A stretch of DNA of 45,879 nt, taken from NCBI GenBank assembly GCA_902478455.1, contig CABSLJ010000003.1:1-45879 (forward strand), given 5' to 3'. The translations under genes were made by a program, and so were the position numbers. The stretch is from an uncultured Oscillospiraceae bacterium (GTDB taxonomy: Bacteria > Bacillota > Clostridia > Oscillospirales > Acutalibacteraceae). The notes under the pieces were generated by a model. The model made no database searches. It saw only the letters and a program-made list of their open reading frames with translations, and was not told the DNA's origin. Positions 1 to 9,408 of the stretch are shown here, piece after piece (the first letter of the stretch is position 1; each line of letters opens with the position of its first letter).

Positions 1-1549
1 GCGTGTAGTTGCTCACCCGCCATGTGCCAAGCTGCTTTGCCTTGCTCTGCACATGGACGGATACCTCGCCGGACCGCTCGCTGATGTACTCTGCTGTCAA
101 CGGATCGGAACAGCCCAAAAAATATTGGATATCGCTGTTTCCCAATATCTCCTGCCACTGGTTTTGCGGATAGCGGTTCTGAAGCCCCGCTAAATTCTGA
201 AACACGCAGCTCATGGAAATATTGCGGGAACGGATCACGCTGATCTTGCGGGACAAATCCGGAATGACACCGCAGGCCGTCAGTTCCTCACCCAGCACAT
301 GGACGGGGACCGGTAGCTTTCCGCCGGGGCAGTTTTTGTCAGCGTAGCGGACGAGCTTGATAAAGCAAAAGGACAGGAACAAAGAGGAAAGGAAATCAAA
401 GGTGCTGTCTTGGTCGGAATTGACCACATAATAGGCGCACGGCTTTTGCCCCGGCAGTTCCAGGTCTATTTCATCAAACCCTGTCATATTGCAGATTTTC
501 TTGTTTTGGAACACCTGCAGCCTGCTGCCAAGCCCGATAATAACGCCGCTGCGCACCGTATCGGATGCCTGCCGGAAAATTGCGAACGGCGCTTTGGCCG
601 GATGGGAGGAAGGGAGCAGGTCGAACAGGTTTTTCAATTCCTGCTCCGCCGTATGGGTGAGCAGCTTGTAGACCTCTTCCATGGTTTTCCGCCCCTCCGG
701 GTAGCCCCGTTCCACATACAAAACCAAAGCCTTGAGGAGATTCGTTTCCGCGCTGTCCCAGAAGTGGTCGCCCCGTTCATCCCCGGTATTCTTGATAATA
801 ACGTCGCAGAAAAGCTGGGCCATCAGTTCGTCACCTTCAATTTCCGAAAGGCAGGCCCAGGCGTCCGAGTTCTCCGGGGATACCAGGTTGAACACCCGGA
901 CGGTATAGCCCTGTTCCCGCAGATACTGGCTTGTTGTTTCGTACAGTTCGGATTTGGGATCACAGATAATCAGGGATTCCCCCTGTGCCGCCGCCTGAAG
1001 GATGCGGTTGATGCAGTAGGCCCTGGTCTTCATCGAACCGCTGGCACCGTATACGGCGATATTCCGGTTGAGCCGGCTTTCTTCCGGCACACAGACGTAT
1101 TTACCGTTCAGCGTGCCGAGAATGGCGCCGGTATGCTTTTTCAGGCTGGAGGTTAAGTCCAGCACCTCTTCTGCTTCCTTTTCGGACATAAAACCCGATG
1201 TGCCGTAGGTGCCCTTTTTGGAATAGATGAAATTCCGCTCCTTATCGTACTCCCCGGTGTCCCCATAGCCCATCCGCATCACCATGACAATGAGCAGGGC
1301 CAGTACACCGGCGCAGATGAGCACGCCGATGATCCCATACGGGAAACTGAACATAGCCGCAAGGCAGGCGGACAACGAAAATGTCGGCATTTCCGGCGAT
1401 GTTCCATAGCCGGGTGTGCCGCCCGCGTCTTTCCATATGGTATAGTTGCGGATAAACTGCGCGATGTACCCGCCTCCGTAAAGCAGGGCAAACAGAAGGG
1501 GCGGGAATCCCAGCAGAATCGAAAACAGCCTTTTGCGTCTTATATGCAA
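1..1549 (-). CDS. VirD4/TraG-like conjugative coupling ATPase, C-terminus cut by window edge
   Basis: Membrane-bound ATPase that would hand the relaxase-DNA complex to a conjugative type IV secretion channel. The frame is open from a TTG at 1549 to the window edge, about 516 codons, so the C-terminus is missing. Two membrane segments lie near residues 8-32 and 60-92, followed by the nucleotide-binding domain. The P-loop reads GASGSMKT (residues 168-175), with Met where Walker A has Gly. The Walker B region reads VHVLGEELTACGVIPD with Gly420 at the usual Asp position. RSRNISMSCVFQNLAGL matches the TraG/VirD4 core. The TTG start follows AAAGGAG at short spacing and overlaps the stop of the upstream gene by 10 bases; the first in-frame ATG would cut off a membrane helix. 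Family assignment is firm; how the altered ATPase motifs work is unknown. Confidence 0.9.
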   Translation of the reverse strand, partial: MHIRRKRLFSILLGFPPLLFALLYGGGYIAQFIRNYTIWKDAGGTPGYGTSPEMPTFSLSACLAAMFSFPYGIIGVLICAGVLALLIVMVMRMGYGDTGEYDKERNFIYSKKGTYGTSGFMSEKEAEEVLDLTSSLKKHTGAILGTLNGKYVCVPEESRLNRNIAVYGASGSMKTRAYCINRILQAAAQGESLIICDPKSELYETTSQYLREQGYTVRVFNLVSPENSDAWACLSEIEGDELMAQLFCDVIIKNTGDERGDHFWDSAETNLLKALVLYVERGYPEGRKTMEEVYKLLTHTAEQELKNLFDLLPSSHPAKAPFAIFRQASDTVRSGVIIGLGSRLQVFQNKKICNMTGFDEIDLELPGQKPCAYYVVNSDQDSTFDFLSSLFLSFCFIKLVRYADKNCPGGKLPVPVHVLGEELTACGVIPDLSRKISVIRSRNISMSCVFQNLAGLQNRYPQNQWQEILGNSDIQYFLGCSDPLTAEYISERSGEVSVHVQSKAKQLGTWRVSNYT

Positions 1550-2661
1550 AATCTCCTTTCCCATTTTTCAAAGTTGATGGTTTGAAACCGTACCTGCTCC
1601 CCGCAGCAGCGGCGGAGGGCTTCCGCCTGAAAATCAAAGCAGATCAGCGTGCCGGCTTTATTCTGGAGCCGGAGCGCCGTGTCAAACCGCCGGATGCGGG
1701 GCAGGTCGCAGGTGTAGGCGAAAAGGACAGGACTACCGCTGCCGTCGATGGCGTCGTTTTCTATGGGAAGCCCCTCGTCCTTCTCCCACAAATCCGTTAA
1801 CAGAAGGGCTTCCAGCTCTTCGGACAGTTCTGCGTTGCACATCATCCGCAGCAGCTTTTCGCCCCTGCGGTCGTTTGTCAAATAGTAAAAATGTTCGTAG
1901 CTTCCGTCCAGCAGCAGGTACTGCCTGCCGCCCTCCCCCGAAAGGATAGTAGCGGCCAGCTCCATATTGTCCCCCAAAAGCAGTCCCTTCACATCCTCCG
2001 GCGCGTACTGCTCCGGCAGCCGTTCCCGGCAAAGGATTGTCTGCATCAGCGCCTTGGTCCGCATTTCTGCCCGGTACTGCCATTTCATCAGGGAGCCGCC
2101 CAGGTTATATATCACAAAGACGGCGCTTTCTGTCAGCAGGACACCGGCCGAGCGCGCACCCTTGATTTTTACGGCCTCTATTCCCAGTTCCTTGATCTCG
2201 CGGGAATTGTAAAAAGCAGGGGCCGTGATGAAAATCTGCGGGCGTCCATCCCAAGCCGGGGAAAACACCTCCGGTTTTTCATCAGGGAAAATAGCGGCGC
2301 CCGCATTCTGCATGGTGGCGGCGGTTTCGGCTATCCGGTGTAGCCGCTGCCGCCGGGCCGGTTCACTTTTGATATGGTTGGTTTCCGCGGCACCGGCCAG
2401 ATACGGAAGGAACCGCTCCGGCCGGTCCGCTGTGAGAAGCCCCTTTGCCTTTGCTGTCAGGCGGTATCCGCGCAGGCCGTCCTTGTAAAAGGTGCGGAGT
2501 AAATGTTTTTGTTTAAGAGATTGTATGACATGGGCCTTATATGCCTCTCCACCGGGCAGACGGGAGAGCCGGTCTGTGGGAAACTCGCCGGACAGGGCGA
2601 CAAACTCTAAAATCCGGTAAGCGGCCGTCTGTCTGCCGGGGAGGGTTTGTCGGGACTGCAT
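1540..2661 (-). CDS. Conjugation-module protein with N-terminal winged-helix-like region
   Basis: Unrecognised soluble protein of 373 residues lying between the DUF6100 gene and the coupling-protein gene, so it probably serves transfer or DNA processing. The first 75 residues (ILEFVALSGEFPTDRLSRL, then a basic GLRGYRLTAKAKGLL segment) look like a winged helix. This resembles the N-termini of replication-relaxation-type proteins of mobile elements, but I cannot confirm that family. The rest is mixed alpha/beta with no catalytic motif that I see and no signal peptide or membrane helix. Its stop overlaps the start of the VirD4-like gene, indicating translational coupling. About 140 bases separate it from the gene upstream; that gap shows no clear promoter. 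Confidence 0.75.
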   Translation of the reverse strand: MQSRQTLPGRQTAAYRILEFVALSGEFPTDRLSRLPGGEAYKAHVIQSLKQKHLLRTFYKDGLRGYRLTAKAKGLLTADRPERFLPYLAGAAETNHIKSEPARRQRLHRIAETAATMQNAGAAIFPDEKPEVFSPAWDGRPQIFITAPAFYNSREIKELGIEAVKIKGARSAGVLLTESAVFVIYNLGGSLMKWQYRAEMRTKALMQTILCRERLPEQYAPEDVKGLLLGDNMELAATILSGEGGRQYLLLDGSYEHFYYLTNDRRGEKLLRMMCNAELSEELEALLLTDLWEKDEGLPIENDAIDGSGSPVLFAYTCDLPRIRRFDTALRLQNKAGTLICFDFQAEALRRCCGEQVRFQTINFEKWERRFCI

Positions 2662-2802
2662 GGCGTTCGCCTCCCTTCTAAAAAATTACCCAGCCGCGAT
2701 TAACCTGGGTAAAACCCGCCTTTTCGTATTGCCCTGAACAGCCCGGAAGGACGCGCTTTCCCGGCGTTTTTCCGGTATCCTGTTCCGGGGGCCCGAAAAA
2801 GC

Positions 2803-3465
2803 CTAAAAATCGGATATGGATTTCAGGCGGTTTTCACGCTCTTTTATCCATTCCGGGAAGCGTTCTTTTCCCATCACGGAAATACAGGTGCAATCCCGGT
2901 CCCCGATTTCCGTCGTGTTGTAGGCGTCGCACAAAAGCCCGCTGTCGTCCTCCATGAGGAAAGCGGCGATCACGTCCAGCATCTGTTTTAATTCCAAGTT
3001 GTCGTAATCCCGTACCCGCGATAAAGGGCGTTCTTTGCTGTAAATGTGGGAAAAGCAGACGACGCAGTGGCCGAACTTCGGAAGCGTGTGGCTGTCCGCA
3101 TACTGGTTCATAGTAAAATACAGCGGGTCGCTCAGGAACTCGGAGCTTTTCCTTCCTTTCCGCTTCGGGACCAGGCAGGGGAGGAATATGTTTAATACGC
3201 CATCCTCCTCCGAAACTCGGATCCCCTGCACAACGCCGGCGGAAGTGAGGTATTCGGCTTTTTTCATATTCGTGCTTTCATAAATCAAATGCCGCATTTT
3301 GCAGGCAATCAGTTCGCTGTGCAGGGCGGCGTCCGTGGAAAGCAGCCCATAATTTTCCGGATACCGTTCAATATCGGTCCGGTTCATCGCGCAAAGCGTA
3401 TTGGACAGCTTGGAGATATCCTCCAGCAGCCCGTTGATGTATTGCGATATGTGCGCTCGGTTCAA
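2803..3465 (-). CDS. DUF6100-like protein of the conjugative element
   Basis: A 220-residue protein that I place, from memory of its pattern, in the DUF6100 family found in clostridial conjugative elements. No function is known. The N-terminus (residues 1-60) is helical and amphipathic. The middle contains a basic patch (PKRKGRKSSEF) and two strands (GHCVVCFSHIY), and the C-terminus a Cys pair (DRDCTC). There is no membrane helix. The ATG overlaps the stop of the DUF5697-like gene by four bases (ATGA), so the two are translationally coupled. Reality as a gene is well supported by coupling and context; the family name is less certain. Confidence 0.7.
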   Translation of the reverse strand: MNRAHISQYINGLLEDISKLSNTLCAMNRTDIERYPENYGLLSTDAALHSELIACKMRHLIYESTNMKKAEYLTSAGVVQGIRVSEEDGVLNIFLPCLVPKRKGRKSSEFLSDPLYFTMNQYADSHTLPKFGHCVVCFSHIYSKERPLSRVRDYDNLELKQMLDVIAAFLMEDDSGLLCDAYNTTEIGDRDCTCISVMGKERFPEWIKERENRLKSISDF

Positions 3466-4004
3466 TAAGGTTCCTCCTGTTTCTGTTTAAAATACTGAAT
3501 TTCGCCCGTGTCGGATACCGTACAGAAAGCGGCCGTGCCCGGGACGCGGAGCCGGGCGATCTGCTCCGCCCCCTCGACAATGAGGATACGCCTGCCGCCC
3601 TCTTCCCCGGACCGGGCGAGCGCGTGCTCCACCAGCGTTTCCTTATCCGGAGGGACGCAGATAACCTCATAAACCTCGCCGCCCGCAAAAAAGATGATTT
3701 TGACTGGGAAATCATCGGGGGAGTGATACTCCGCCCGGTCTGCGAAATCCGCCAGTACCCATAAAGCCGATAGCATTTCCCAGTCTGTCTCAAAGTCCGG
3801 GCTGTCATAGTAAATATCGATCCGCGGGCTATAGAAAACCCGCCCCTGTTTCACAAGATAGCCCAGCAGGTTATCCAGCACCCCCCTGTCCTTATGTGGA
3901 TAGAGCCGGTACAGTTGCCCGCGCCGGATACAGTGGTAGCTGGATATATCCCGCAGCAGGCAGGCCGCCTCTTTGCCGTACAGCTGTTCTCTGGTTTTCA
4001 CCAT
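3462..4004 (-). CDS. DUF5697-like protein of the conjugative element
   Basis: A 180-residue soluble protein resembling the DUF5697 family, which I associate with clostridial conjugative elements. The N-terminus (GKEAACLLRDISSYHCIRRG, then QLYRLYP) has the layout of a winged helix with a basic recognition segment, and the remainder has alternating strands (KIIFFAGGEVYEVICV; RRILIVEGAEQIARL). DNA binding is plausible but not shown. It starts at an ATG preceded by AAAGGAGAT, lies 74 bases downstream of the VirB4 fusion gene, and is coupled to the DUF6100-like gene by a four-base overlap. Confidence 0.7.
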   Translation of the reverse strand: MVKTREQLYGKEAACLLRDISSYHCIRRGQLYRLYPHKDRGVLDNLLGYLVKQGRVFYSPRIDIYYDSPDFETDWEMLSALWVLADFADRAEYHSPDDFPVKIIFFAGGEVYEVICVPPDKETLVEHALARSGEEGGRRILIVEGAEQIARLRVPGTAAFCTVSDTGEIQYFKQKQEEPY

Positions 4005-4078
4005 TTTCCATCTCCTTTAATACGTATTAAATCCGTAAAAAATCCGCATACAGCCGGGTAATGCGTATTCCGTCCGTG

Positions 4079-7060
4079 TTAAGCCTGTATTCCCTCCTTC
4101 TGCCGCAGCAGCTCCTGCAATTCCCGCCGGTCGGTAGTAATCAGGGATTTTTCCAAGTCGCTGCACTTGAACTCCACTGTGATGTTGTTGTTGTTCGAGC
4201 TGATAAGCCCGTTGCCGCGCTCAAAATGGGTAATCTCCATGACCTCCGCTTCGGAAAGGTGGAGGATATTCTGGACGCGCTGCGCCTCCTCGTCCTCCAG
4301 ATTGAGGATTACCTTGGTCTTGCAGTTGTTGATGATTCCCTTTCCATACTTGCCGTCCTCCAGCGCGAAGAAATCGTTGAGGTCCTGTGTGGCGCAGATC
4401 GCACTGCCGCCGTAGCCCCGGATGATTTTGAAAATCTCCAGCACATATTCTGCCGCCAGTCGGTTTCCCCCGCCGCCGATGAGCTGCCAACACTCGTCGA
4501 TATAGATGGCCTTTTCCACCGTCCGGTTTTCTTTTGCTTTGTCCCAGACAAAATCGACCGCGATAAACATACCGGCGGTGAGCAGGTCACCGCTCAGTTC
4601 CGAAATATCCAGCACGGTGTACTTGTTGGATAAATCCACGTTGGTCTGCTGGTTGAAAGAACGGGCGGAGCCATGAACAAGTCGGTTCAGGATATTCGCC
4701 AGCCGCCTGGTTTCCGGGGAAGCGGACAGCACCTCATACAAATCCCCTAATATGGGCATTTCCCGGTAGTGGCCTGGGTTCCGCGGGTCGTCCAGCGAAG
4801 CGTTGTCGTGGGTGATGCCCTTTTTGTTATAGGTTTTAATCAGCGCCTCGTCCAAAAGTTGCCGTTCCTCATGGTCCATATCCGGAATCAAAAGGGAAAA
4901 GAAGATGTGTAGCTGCTGGATTTTGGAAGCCAGCGCCGATTTTTCCAAAGCGCCGCCGTCTAGCAGCTCGTCCGCCGACGTATCGGTTTTCCGGATTTCC
5001 ATAACGTTGATACAGTTTTTCGATGCCGGGCTGATTTGGATAAACTCGCCGCCGATGTTTTTGCAGGCCCGGTGGAATTCATGGCCTTTTAACGGCGCAA
5101 TAATAAATACCTGGACGCCTTTCCGCCGCATCCGAAGCCCCATCAGCTGCATGGTAAAGGTTTTGCCGGCCCCGCTGGTCCCCAAAATCGCCATATTCGC
5201 GTTTTTGTAGACCTTGGAATTGAAGATATCCACAATAACCAGAGAATTGTTAATCTTGTTGGTTCCAAGCAGGATTCCGTTGTCGTCGCACAGCTCAAAA
5301 GCCGTAAACGGATAGCAGCTTGCCGCCCCGGCCGTCAGGACGTTGCGTTTGGAGCGCCCAAACAGGTGTTTTTCCAGGCTGGTGAGGGGGAGGGCTGAAA
5401 GGAACGCCTGCTCTTCCCGGAAAGGGCAGGCGCAGACGTTCAAATCCTGGGATACCAGCAACTTCCGCATTTCCCTTTCGCGCCATTCCAGATCCTCCGG
5501 CGTTTCGGCGGTGATGGTAATAAGGAGATTCATATAGTAGAAATCCTCGTTGTTGGCAAGCCCGTCTTTGAGAAAGTAGCCGCTGCGGATTGCCCCGTCC
5601 AAATCGTCAAAGTCGGTGTTCGTGTCGCTAGCCTCCTTGATTTTGGAGCGGTTGATCCGGAGCTGCTGGCCCAGCTTATGCACCATGCGTTCCTTGGGCT
5701 GTTTCGCCAGAAACAGGTCGATGTCAATGCCGTCGCCGGCATTAACCAACAGGCTCAACCACCCGGCTGCTACGCGGGACTTGTACCCGTCGGACGGGAT
5801 CAGCAGGTACGAATGGTACAGCCCGTCGATGCAAAGGTATTTGGCATGGGTAAAATCAATGGTTTTTGGAGCGAAAAACTCCGTGCAGGGGATAGCGTCG
5901 GTGCTTTTCCCCTGCTCCACATACCGGGATACGACCTCCTCCACACGGGAGGACAGCGGCACGTCGGAGCTTTCCTGCCGGCACAGGATGTTATACAGCA
6001 CATCTACCGTAAATTCGTCCTCATTTTCCGGCATCAGCACTTCGTTGCCGCACTGTTTCAGGTAATTGACCGCCGTGCGGGCGGCAACCTGCAGCGACGA
6101 TACAGCGTCCGCTTCCTCGTCCCCGCCCCTGCGCCCGAACGCCTCATATTCGAAGGCGATGAAAAAGCGCCGGGTAGTCGCCTCACGGGAGCCGATGCGC
6201 CCTACCAGCTTCAGATAATCCTCTTGAAGCATCCGGCAGTGGGGGTCTGTCTCCCGTTCCATTTCCTGTTTCACGATTTCCGTGTGCTTATTGATATCCG
6301 CCCGTTTCGTCAGCACCTTGAACTGGATTTTGACCGGGCTGATTTTAAGATAGCTGATGAAGGAATAAATAATGCTGCGCTGCTCCCTGGCGCTGCGCAG
6401 CAGGAAGTTAATCGGCACCACCTCGATCACCTTGATATACCGGTGGTCTTTGGTATAGATAATGCCGTTTTCAATCTTATCAATGGGGAGGTAAGCGGCC
6501 GCCGGGTTCAAAAAATCCGTCCCGGCCTGCTGCCGGCGCGGCCGCGGTTTCTCCTCCCGCTGTTTTTGTTTCCGCGGTTTTTCTTCCTTTGCCTCCGGCG
6601 CCGGCTTTTCCTTTTTAGCCGACCGTTTCCGGATAACGCCCAGAATCTCGGCCATCATGGAAGGCTCCTTGTCCTCACCCTTCTTTTCTTCACGGGCCGC
6701 TTTCCTTTCCGGCTTTTCTTTTTTCACCTTCTTTGCCGGCGTTTCCTTTTCAGGGACGATTCCTACCACACGCCGGTTTTTTATCCATTTGAAGAAAGCA
6801 AAGATAAAGGACGACAGGCATTCTCCCGATACGCCGAACAGCCCCAGAAGGCCCAGGGGAAGGGCGGTCAGGCACAGAATAATGATCCGCGTCGTCAGTG
6901 GTATATCCAGCAGGAAAACCGGCAGGCCTGCCCCTACGGCAAGGATACCGGCCTCGATTGCGTTGCGCAGCTTAAAAAGCCCGCCGAACAGGGTGGAACC
7001 CTCAATAAAGTTCGGCGGAATATAGTAGGTTTCAAATTCATTGTCTTTGGGTTTGCTCAT
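4079..7060 (-). CDS. PrgI-VirB4 fusion: membrane-anchored type IV secretion ATPase
   Basis: Motor ATPase of the conjugation channel, 993 residues. Residues 1-95 are a PrgI-like domain: YIPPNF start followed by two hydrophobic helices (about 30-55 and 58-85). Residues 96-180 are a highly charged Lys/Glu/Arg/Pro linker, then the VirB4 N-terminal domain, then the ATPase domain. The P-loop is GTSGAGKT (627-634) and Walker B is AIYIDECWQ with Asp855-Glu856; a conserved ATQDLNDF motif follows. In Tn916- and CD1115-type elements PrgI is usually a separate small protein, so the fusion and its long basic linker are notable. The ATG at 7060 has GAGGATTCC upstream and is 9 bases after the peptidase gene, so it sits in one operon with it. 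Confidence 0.95.
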   Translation of the reverse strand: MSKPKDNEFETYYIPPNFIEGSTLFGGLFKLRNAIEAGILAVGAGLPVFLLDIPLTTRIIILCLTALPLGLLGLFGVSGECLSSFIFAFFKWIKNRRVVGIVPEKETPAKKVKKEKPERKAAREEKKGEDKEPSMMAEILGVIRKRSAKKEKPAPEAKEEKPRKQKQREEKPRPRRQQAGTDFLNPAAAYLPIDKIENGIIYTKDHRYIKVIEVVPINFLLRSAREQRSIIYSFISYLKISPVKIQFKVLTKRADINKHTEIVKQEMERETDPHCRMLQEDYLKLVGRIGSREATTRRFFIAFEYEAFGRRGGDEEADAVSSLQVAARTAVNYLKQCGNEVLMPENEDEFTVDVLYNILCRQESSDVPLSSRVEEVVSRYVEQGKSTDAIPCTEFFAPKTIDFTHAKYLCIDGLYHSYLLIPSDGYKSRVAAGWLSLLVNAGDGIDIDLFLAKQPKERMVHKLGQQLRINRSKIKEASDTNTDFDDLDGAIRSGYFLKDGLANNEDFYYMNLLITITAETPEDLEWREREMRKLLVSQDLNVCACPFREEQAFLSALPLTSLEKHLFGRSKRNVLTAGAASCYPFTAFELCDDNGILLGTNKINNSLVIVDIFNSKVYKNANMAILGTSGAGKTFTMQLMGLRMRRKGVQVFIIAPLKGHEFHRACKNIGGEFIQISPASKNCINVMEIRKTDTSADELLDGGALEKSALASKIQQLHIFFSLLIPDMDHEERQLLDEALIKTYNKKGITHDNASLDDPRNPGHYREMPILGDLYEVLSASPETRRLANILNRLVHGSARSFNQQTNVDLSNKYTVLDISELSGDLLTAGMFIAVDFVWDKAKENRTVEKAIYIDECWQLIGGGGNRLAAEYVLEIFKIIRGYGGSAICATQDLNDFFALEDGKYGKGIINNCKTKVILNLEDEEAQRVQNILHLSEAEVMEITHFERGNGLISSNNNNITVEFKCSDLEKSLITTDRRELQELLRQKEGIQA

Positions 7061-7069
7061 GGAATCCTC

Positions 7070-8467
7070 CTATCCAATAATCCAGAACGGGCCTCCGGCC
7101 GCCGCCCCCTCTCTGGCTTCGTCAAGGATAATAGACAAATCCCATTCCTGCTCGCTTCGCTCATAGCTGGCGGGGTCCGCTACCAGGATTTTGCCGTTCC
7201 GGACGCCGCGAAGGACAATAAAATGGCCGGAATTTGTAAAGTGTCCCTCGTCCATCAGCGCGACTACCAGCTTCCCGCCGCTCAACGCGTCCGAAATTTT
7301 TTGTCCGCCGTCCTTTCCGCATCCCTCCACCGGAAGTTCCCATGCCTCAGCGGCGGCAGGGATCAGGCCGTGGTAAGAGCCGTTGCCCGAAGCCCAGTAG
7401 CCGTGTTCATACGACCATCTGGCCATTTCCACCGGATCGACAATGTCTTCCGTAAGTGAGGAAACCACAATCGCCATCGCGGTAGGGCCGCAGCCATAGC
7501 CGCCGATGTCGTCCGTCCCGTAGGGCTTATCCGCATAGCGTTCGTCCAGTTGGTTGAAGTAGACAACCTCCGTGTCCCCATCGGTAAACTTGATATCACC
7601 GAGAGAACCGATTGCTTCATACCCATTCGGCAGGCGCTGGAACATCCCATCACCCAAAAACACGCTCAAATTTTGGGCGTAGTTATTTGAAAGCTCCTTT
7701 TGCTCCGCGTCCAGATGGAACACATGGTCCGCGAAATAATCCTCGCCGTTGTAAACAATGGTATATACGATCCAGTCCTCCGTCACTGTGGTCGAAGTTT
7801 CCGTTTCCTTGCCGGTACCGGAGTCCACCGTAACGGTGGTTTCCACCCGCGTCCGGGTTTCCTCTTTTGATGTGTAAGAGTACAGCTCCCCTTTGGCGCT
7901 CCGCAGGGTGGACTCCATATCGGCAAAGGTAATGGATTCAAAATCCTCGTTTTTGGAGGCGCAGAACTGGGAGACAAAGGCGTTGGCGTTATATGCCGGG
8001 GCGTTCTCATGCGGGTTGATGATTTCCCGCTGGTCGGCGGTGGACGAAGCGAAATCATCCTCAATTTCCTTTAATATGTCTTCCAGTGCTTCCGATAGGA
8101 CGCCGCTCACGGAGTTTGTAATATCAGTCATGTTTTCCGTAATATAGGCGCTGTCGTTGAGCACAGGCACCGTCGGATCGTCCGGGGTAAAAGCGTCCAC
8201 CAGCCCGCCGAAAATGAGGGCGGGCAGCATGAGGATAAACAAAACAGGCAACAGCATGATAAATACTGTAATCAGAATAATTTTCCCAATCAGGTGCCGG
8301 TTTCCCCAAACAAGCCCTGCCACCGCACCGTAAGGCCCGCCGGCAGCGGCGCCCTTGGCGGCCCCGGCGATTGCTTTCCCGGTCTTGACCGCACCCCGCA
8401 CCGCGTTGGCGGCCTGCGCCCCTTTTTCCACAGGGCTGGAACCCTGGCTGCTTTTTTCTTCCGGCAT
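7070..8467 (-). CDS. Membrane-anchored C39-like cysteine peptidase of the conjugation operon
   Basis: Probable cell-wall-facing enzyme that helps the conjugation apparatus through the wall, taking the place of the VirB1/CHAP hydrolase of other Gram-positive systems. Residues 1-55 are small and Gly/Ala-rich and cytoplasmic, one membrane helix spans about 60-90, and the remainder would be outside. Residues 290-465 look like a C39_2 fold: DIGGYGCGPTAMA holds the nucleophile Cys326, SGHFIVLRGV the His415, and ILVADPAS the third residue. No lysozyme or transglycosylase domain is visible in the 120-290 region, so the substrate is uncertain (peptidoglycan peptide, or a channel protein). The start is fused to the upstream stop as TGATG. 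Confidence 0.85.
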   Translation of the reverse strand: MPEEKSSQGSSPVEKGAQAANAVRGAVKTGKAIAGAAKGAAAGGPYGAVAGLVWGNRHLIGKIILITVFIMLLPVLFILMLPALIFGGLVDAFTPDDPTVPVLNDSAYITENMTDITNSVSGVLSEALEDILKEIEDDFASSTADQREIINPHENAPAYNANAFVSQFCASKNEDFESITFADMESTLRSAKGELYSYTSKEETRTRVETTVTVDSGTGKETETSTTVTEDWIVYTIVYNGEDYFADHVFHLDAEQKELSNNYAQNLSVFLGDGMFQRLPNGYEAIGSLGDIKFTDGDTEVVYFNQLDERYADKPYGTDDIGGYGCGPTAMAIVVSSLTEDIVDPVEMARWSYEHGYWASGNGSYHGLIPAAAEAWELPVEGCGKDGGQKISDALSGGKLVVALMDEGHFTNSGHFIVLRGVRNGKILVADPASYERSEQEWDLSIILDEAREGAAAGGPFWIIG

Positions 8468-9393
8468 CAGACACGGTCCTTTCGTTTCGGCGGGTCGGGC
8501 AGCTTTTTCACAATGCTCTCATGATAGGTAATATTGCCGTCCGGCACCTTGCTGGGCTTGCGCTCTACCGTATCGGCCGCGTACTGTTTGTACCAGGTCG
8601 TGCCGTCGGCGGCGGTCACCGTGGAATACTCCCCGCTGGGAGCCATATACTGGTCCGCGTGGTACATCCCTATGGCGATCCCCTCCGGATGTTCCTCAGA
8701 GGTTTCCGTCGCCGTAATCCGGCCGCCTCCGATTTCCACATTGGAAAAGCTGGGAACTCCCTCGGCGTTTTCGCCCAAAGCGGTATAGCCCAGGTAGGAA
8801 GACAGCGCGGCGGACGCTTTTTCCCCGGTCATGGAGCCGGTAGTGGAGAGATCGCCGGCTGCCACCGTGCCGATAATCCGGTTGGCGAAGCCGCCGCCTT
8901 TTTCCAGCGAGGAAGCAAACGCCTTGCCTCCAAGGCCGCCTTCCTTGCTGCCGGTGGCGTTTTTGACCGCGTTATTCTGAAAGCTGCGGCTGACGACGCC
9001 CGCAAGGCCGCCCTTTAAAGTGCCGGACCCCGGCACACCCCCGGAAGAAGCCCCGCCCCGGGAACCGCCCCCGCTGCCGCTGTGGCCGCCGAAGGATTTC
9101 ACCGAAGCAACCCCGCGGGCCGCTATCATGGCTTCCGCCAGCATGGAACCTCCGGTATGCCCTACGTTAATGCCAAGGCTGCTCATAAAGCTGTCGATCT
9201 TCTGGGATACCTTTAAAAATCCGATGGCGCACAGGAACCAGATAAAGACATTCCCTGTTACGCCTTCTTTGCCTATGGAATTTACCTGCTGCTGCACCTC
9301 GGCCTCCGTCACCGCGAAGGCGGGGACTGCGGACAGGCTTGCAAATACCAGCGCCAGCGTAAGGACCAGCAGGATTTTTCGTGTTTTTCGCAT
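8467..9393 (-). CDS. Exported Gly-rich conjugation protein, TrbL/VirB6-tail-like
   Basis: 308 residues with a clear signal peptide (MRKTRKILLVLTLALVFASL, cleavage near the AFA-V site at about 27). A short hydrophobic segment follows (GNVFIWFLCAIGFLKV, 48-63), then a Gly/Ser-rich stretch (about 100-125) and a polar C-terminus. The Gly/Ser-rich part with small helices resembles the cytoplasmic tail of TrbL/VirB6-type proteins, as if a channel protein were split into this gene and the multi-span protein encoded just upstream. That reading is inference. It is translationally coupled to the peptidase gene through TGATG and starts 15 bases after the VirB6-like gene. Confidence 0.7.
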   Translation of the reverse strand: MRKTRKILLVLTLALVFASLSAVPAFAVTEAEVQQQVNSIGKEGVTGNVFIWFLCAIGFLKVSQKIDSFMSSLGINVGHTGGSMLAEAMIAARGVASVKSFGGHSGSGGGSRGGASSGGVPGSGTLKGGLAGVVSRSFQNNAVKNATGSKEGGLGGKAFASSLEKGGGFANRIIGTVAAGDLSTTGSMTGEKASAALSSYLGYTALGENAEGVPSFSNVEIGGGRITATETSEEHPEGIAIGMYHADQYMAPSGEYSTVTAADGTTWYKQYAADTVERKPSKVPDGNITYHESIVKKLPDPPKRKDRV

Positions 9394-9408
9394 CTATGTC
9401 ACCTCCGG

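Noticed and set aside
410..1156. 248-codon plus-strand frame in the coupling-protein region
   Set aside because: Antisense of the VirD4-like frame, which has membrane helices and ATPase motifs.
5678..7459. 593-codon open frame on the plus strand opposite the VirB4 gene
   Set aside because: It is the antisense shadow of a strongly supported ATPase gene; the translation is Arg/Pro/Leu-rich without motifs, and no ribosome site precedes it.
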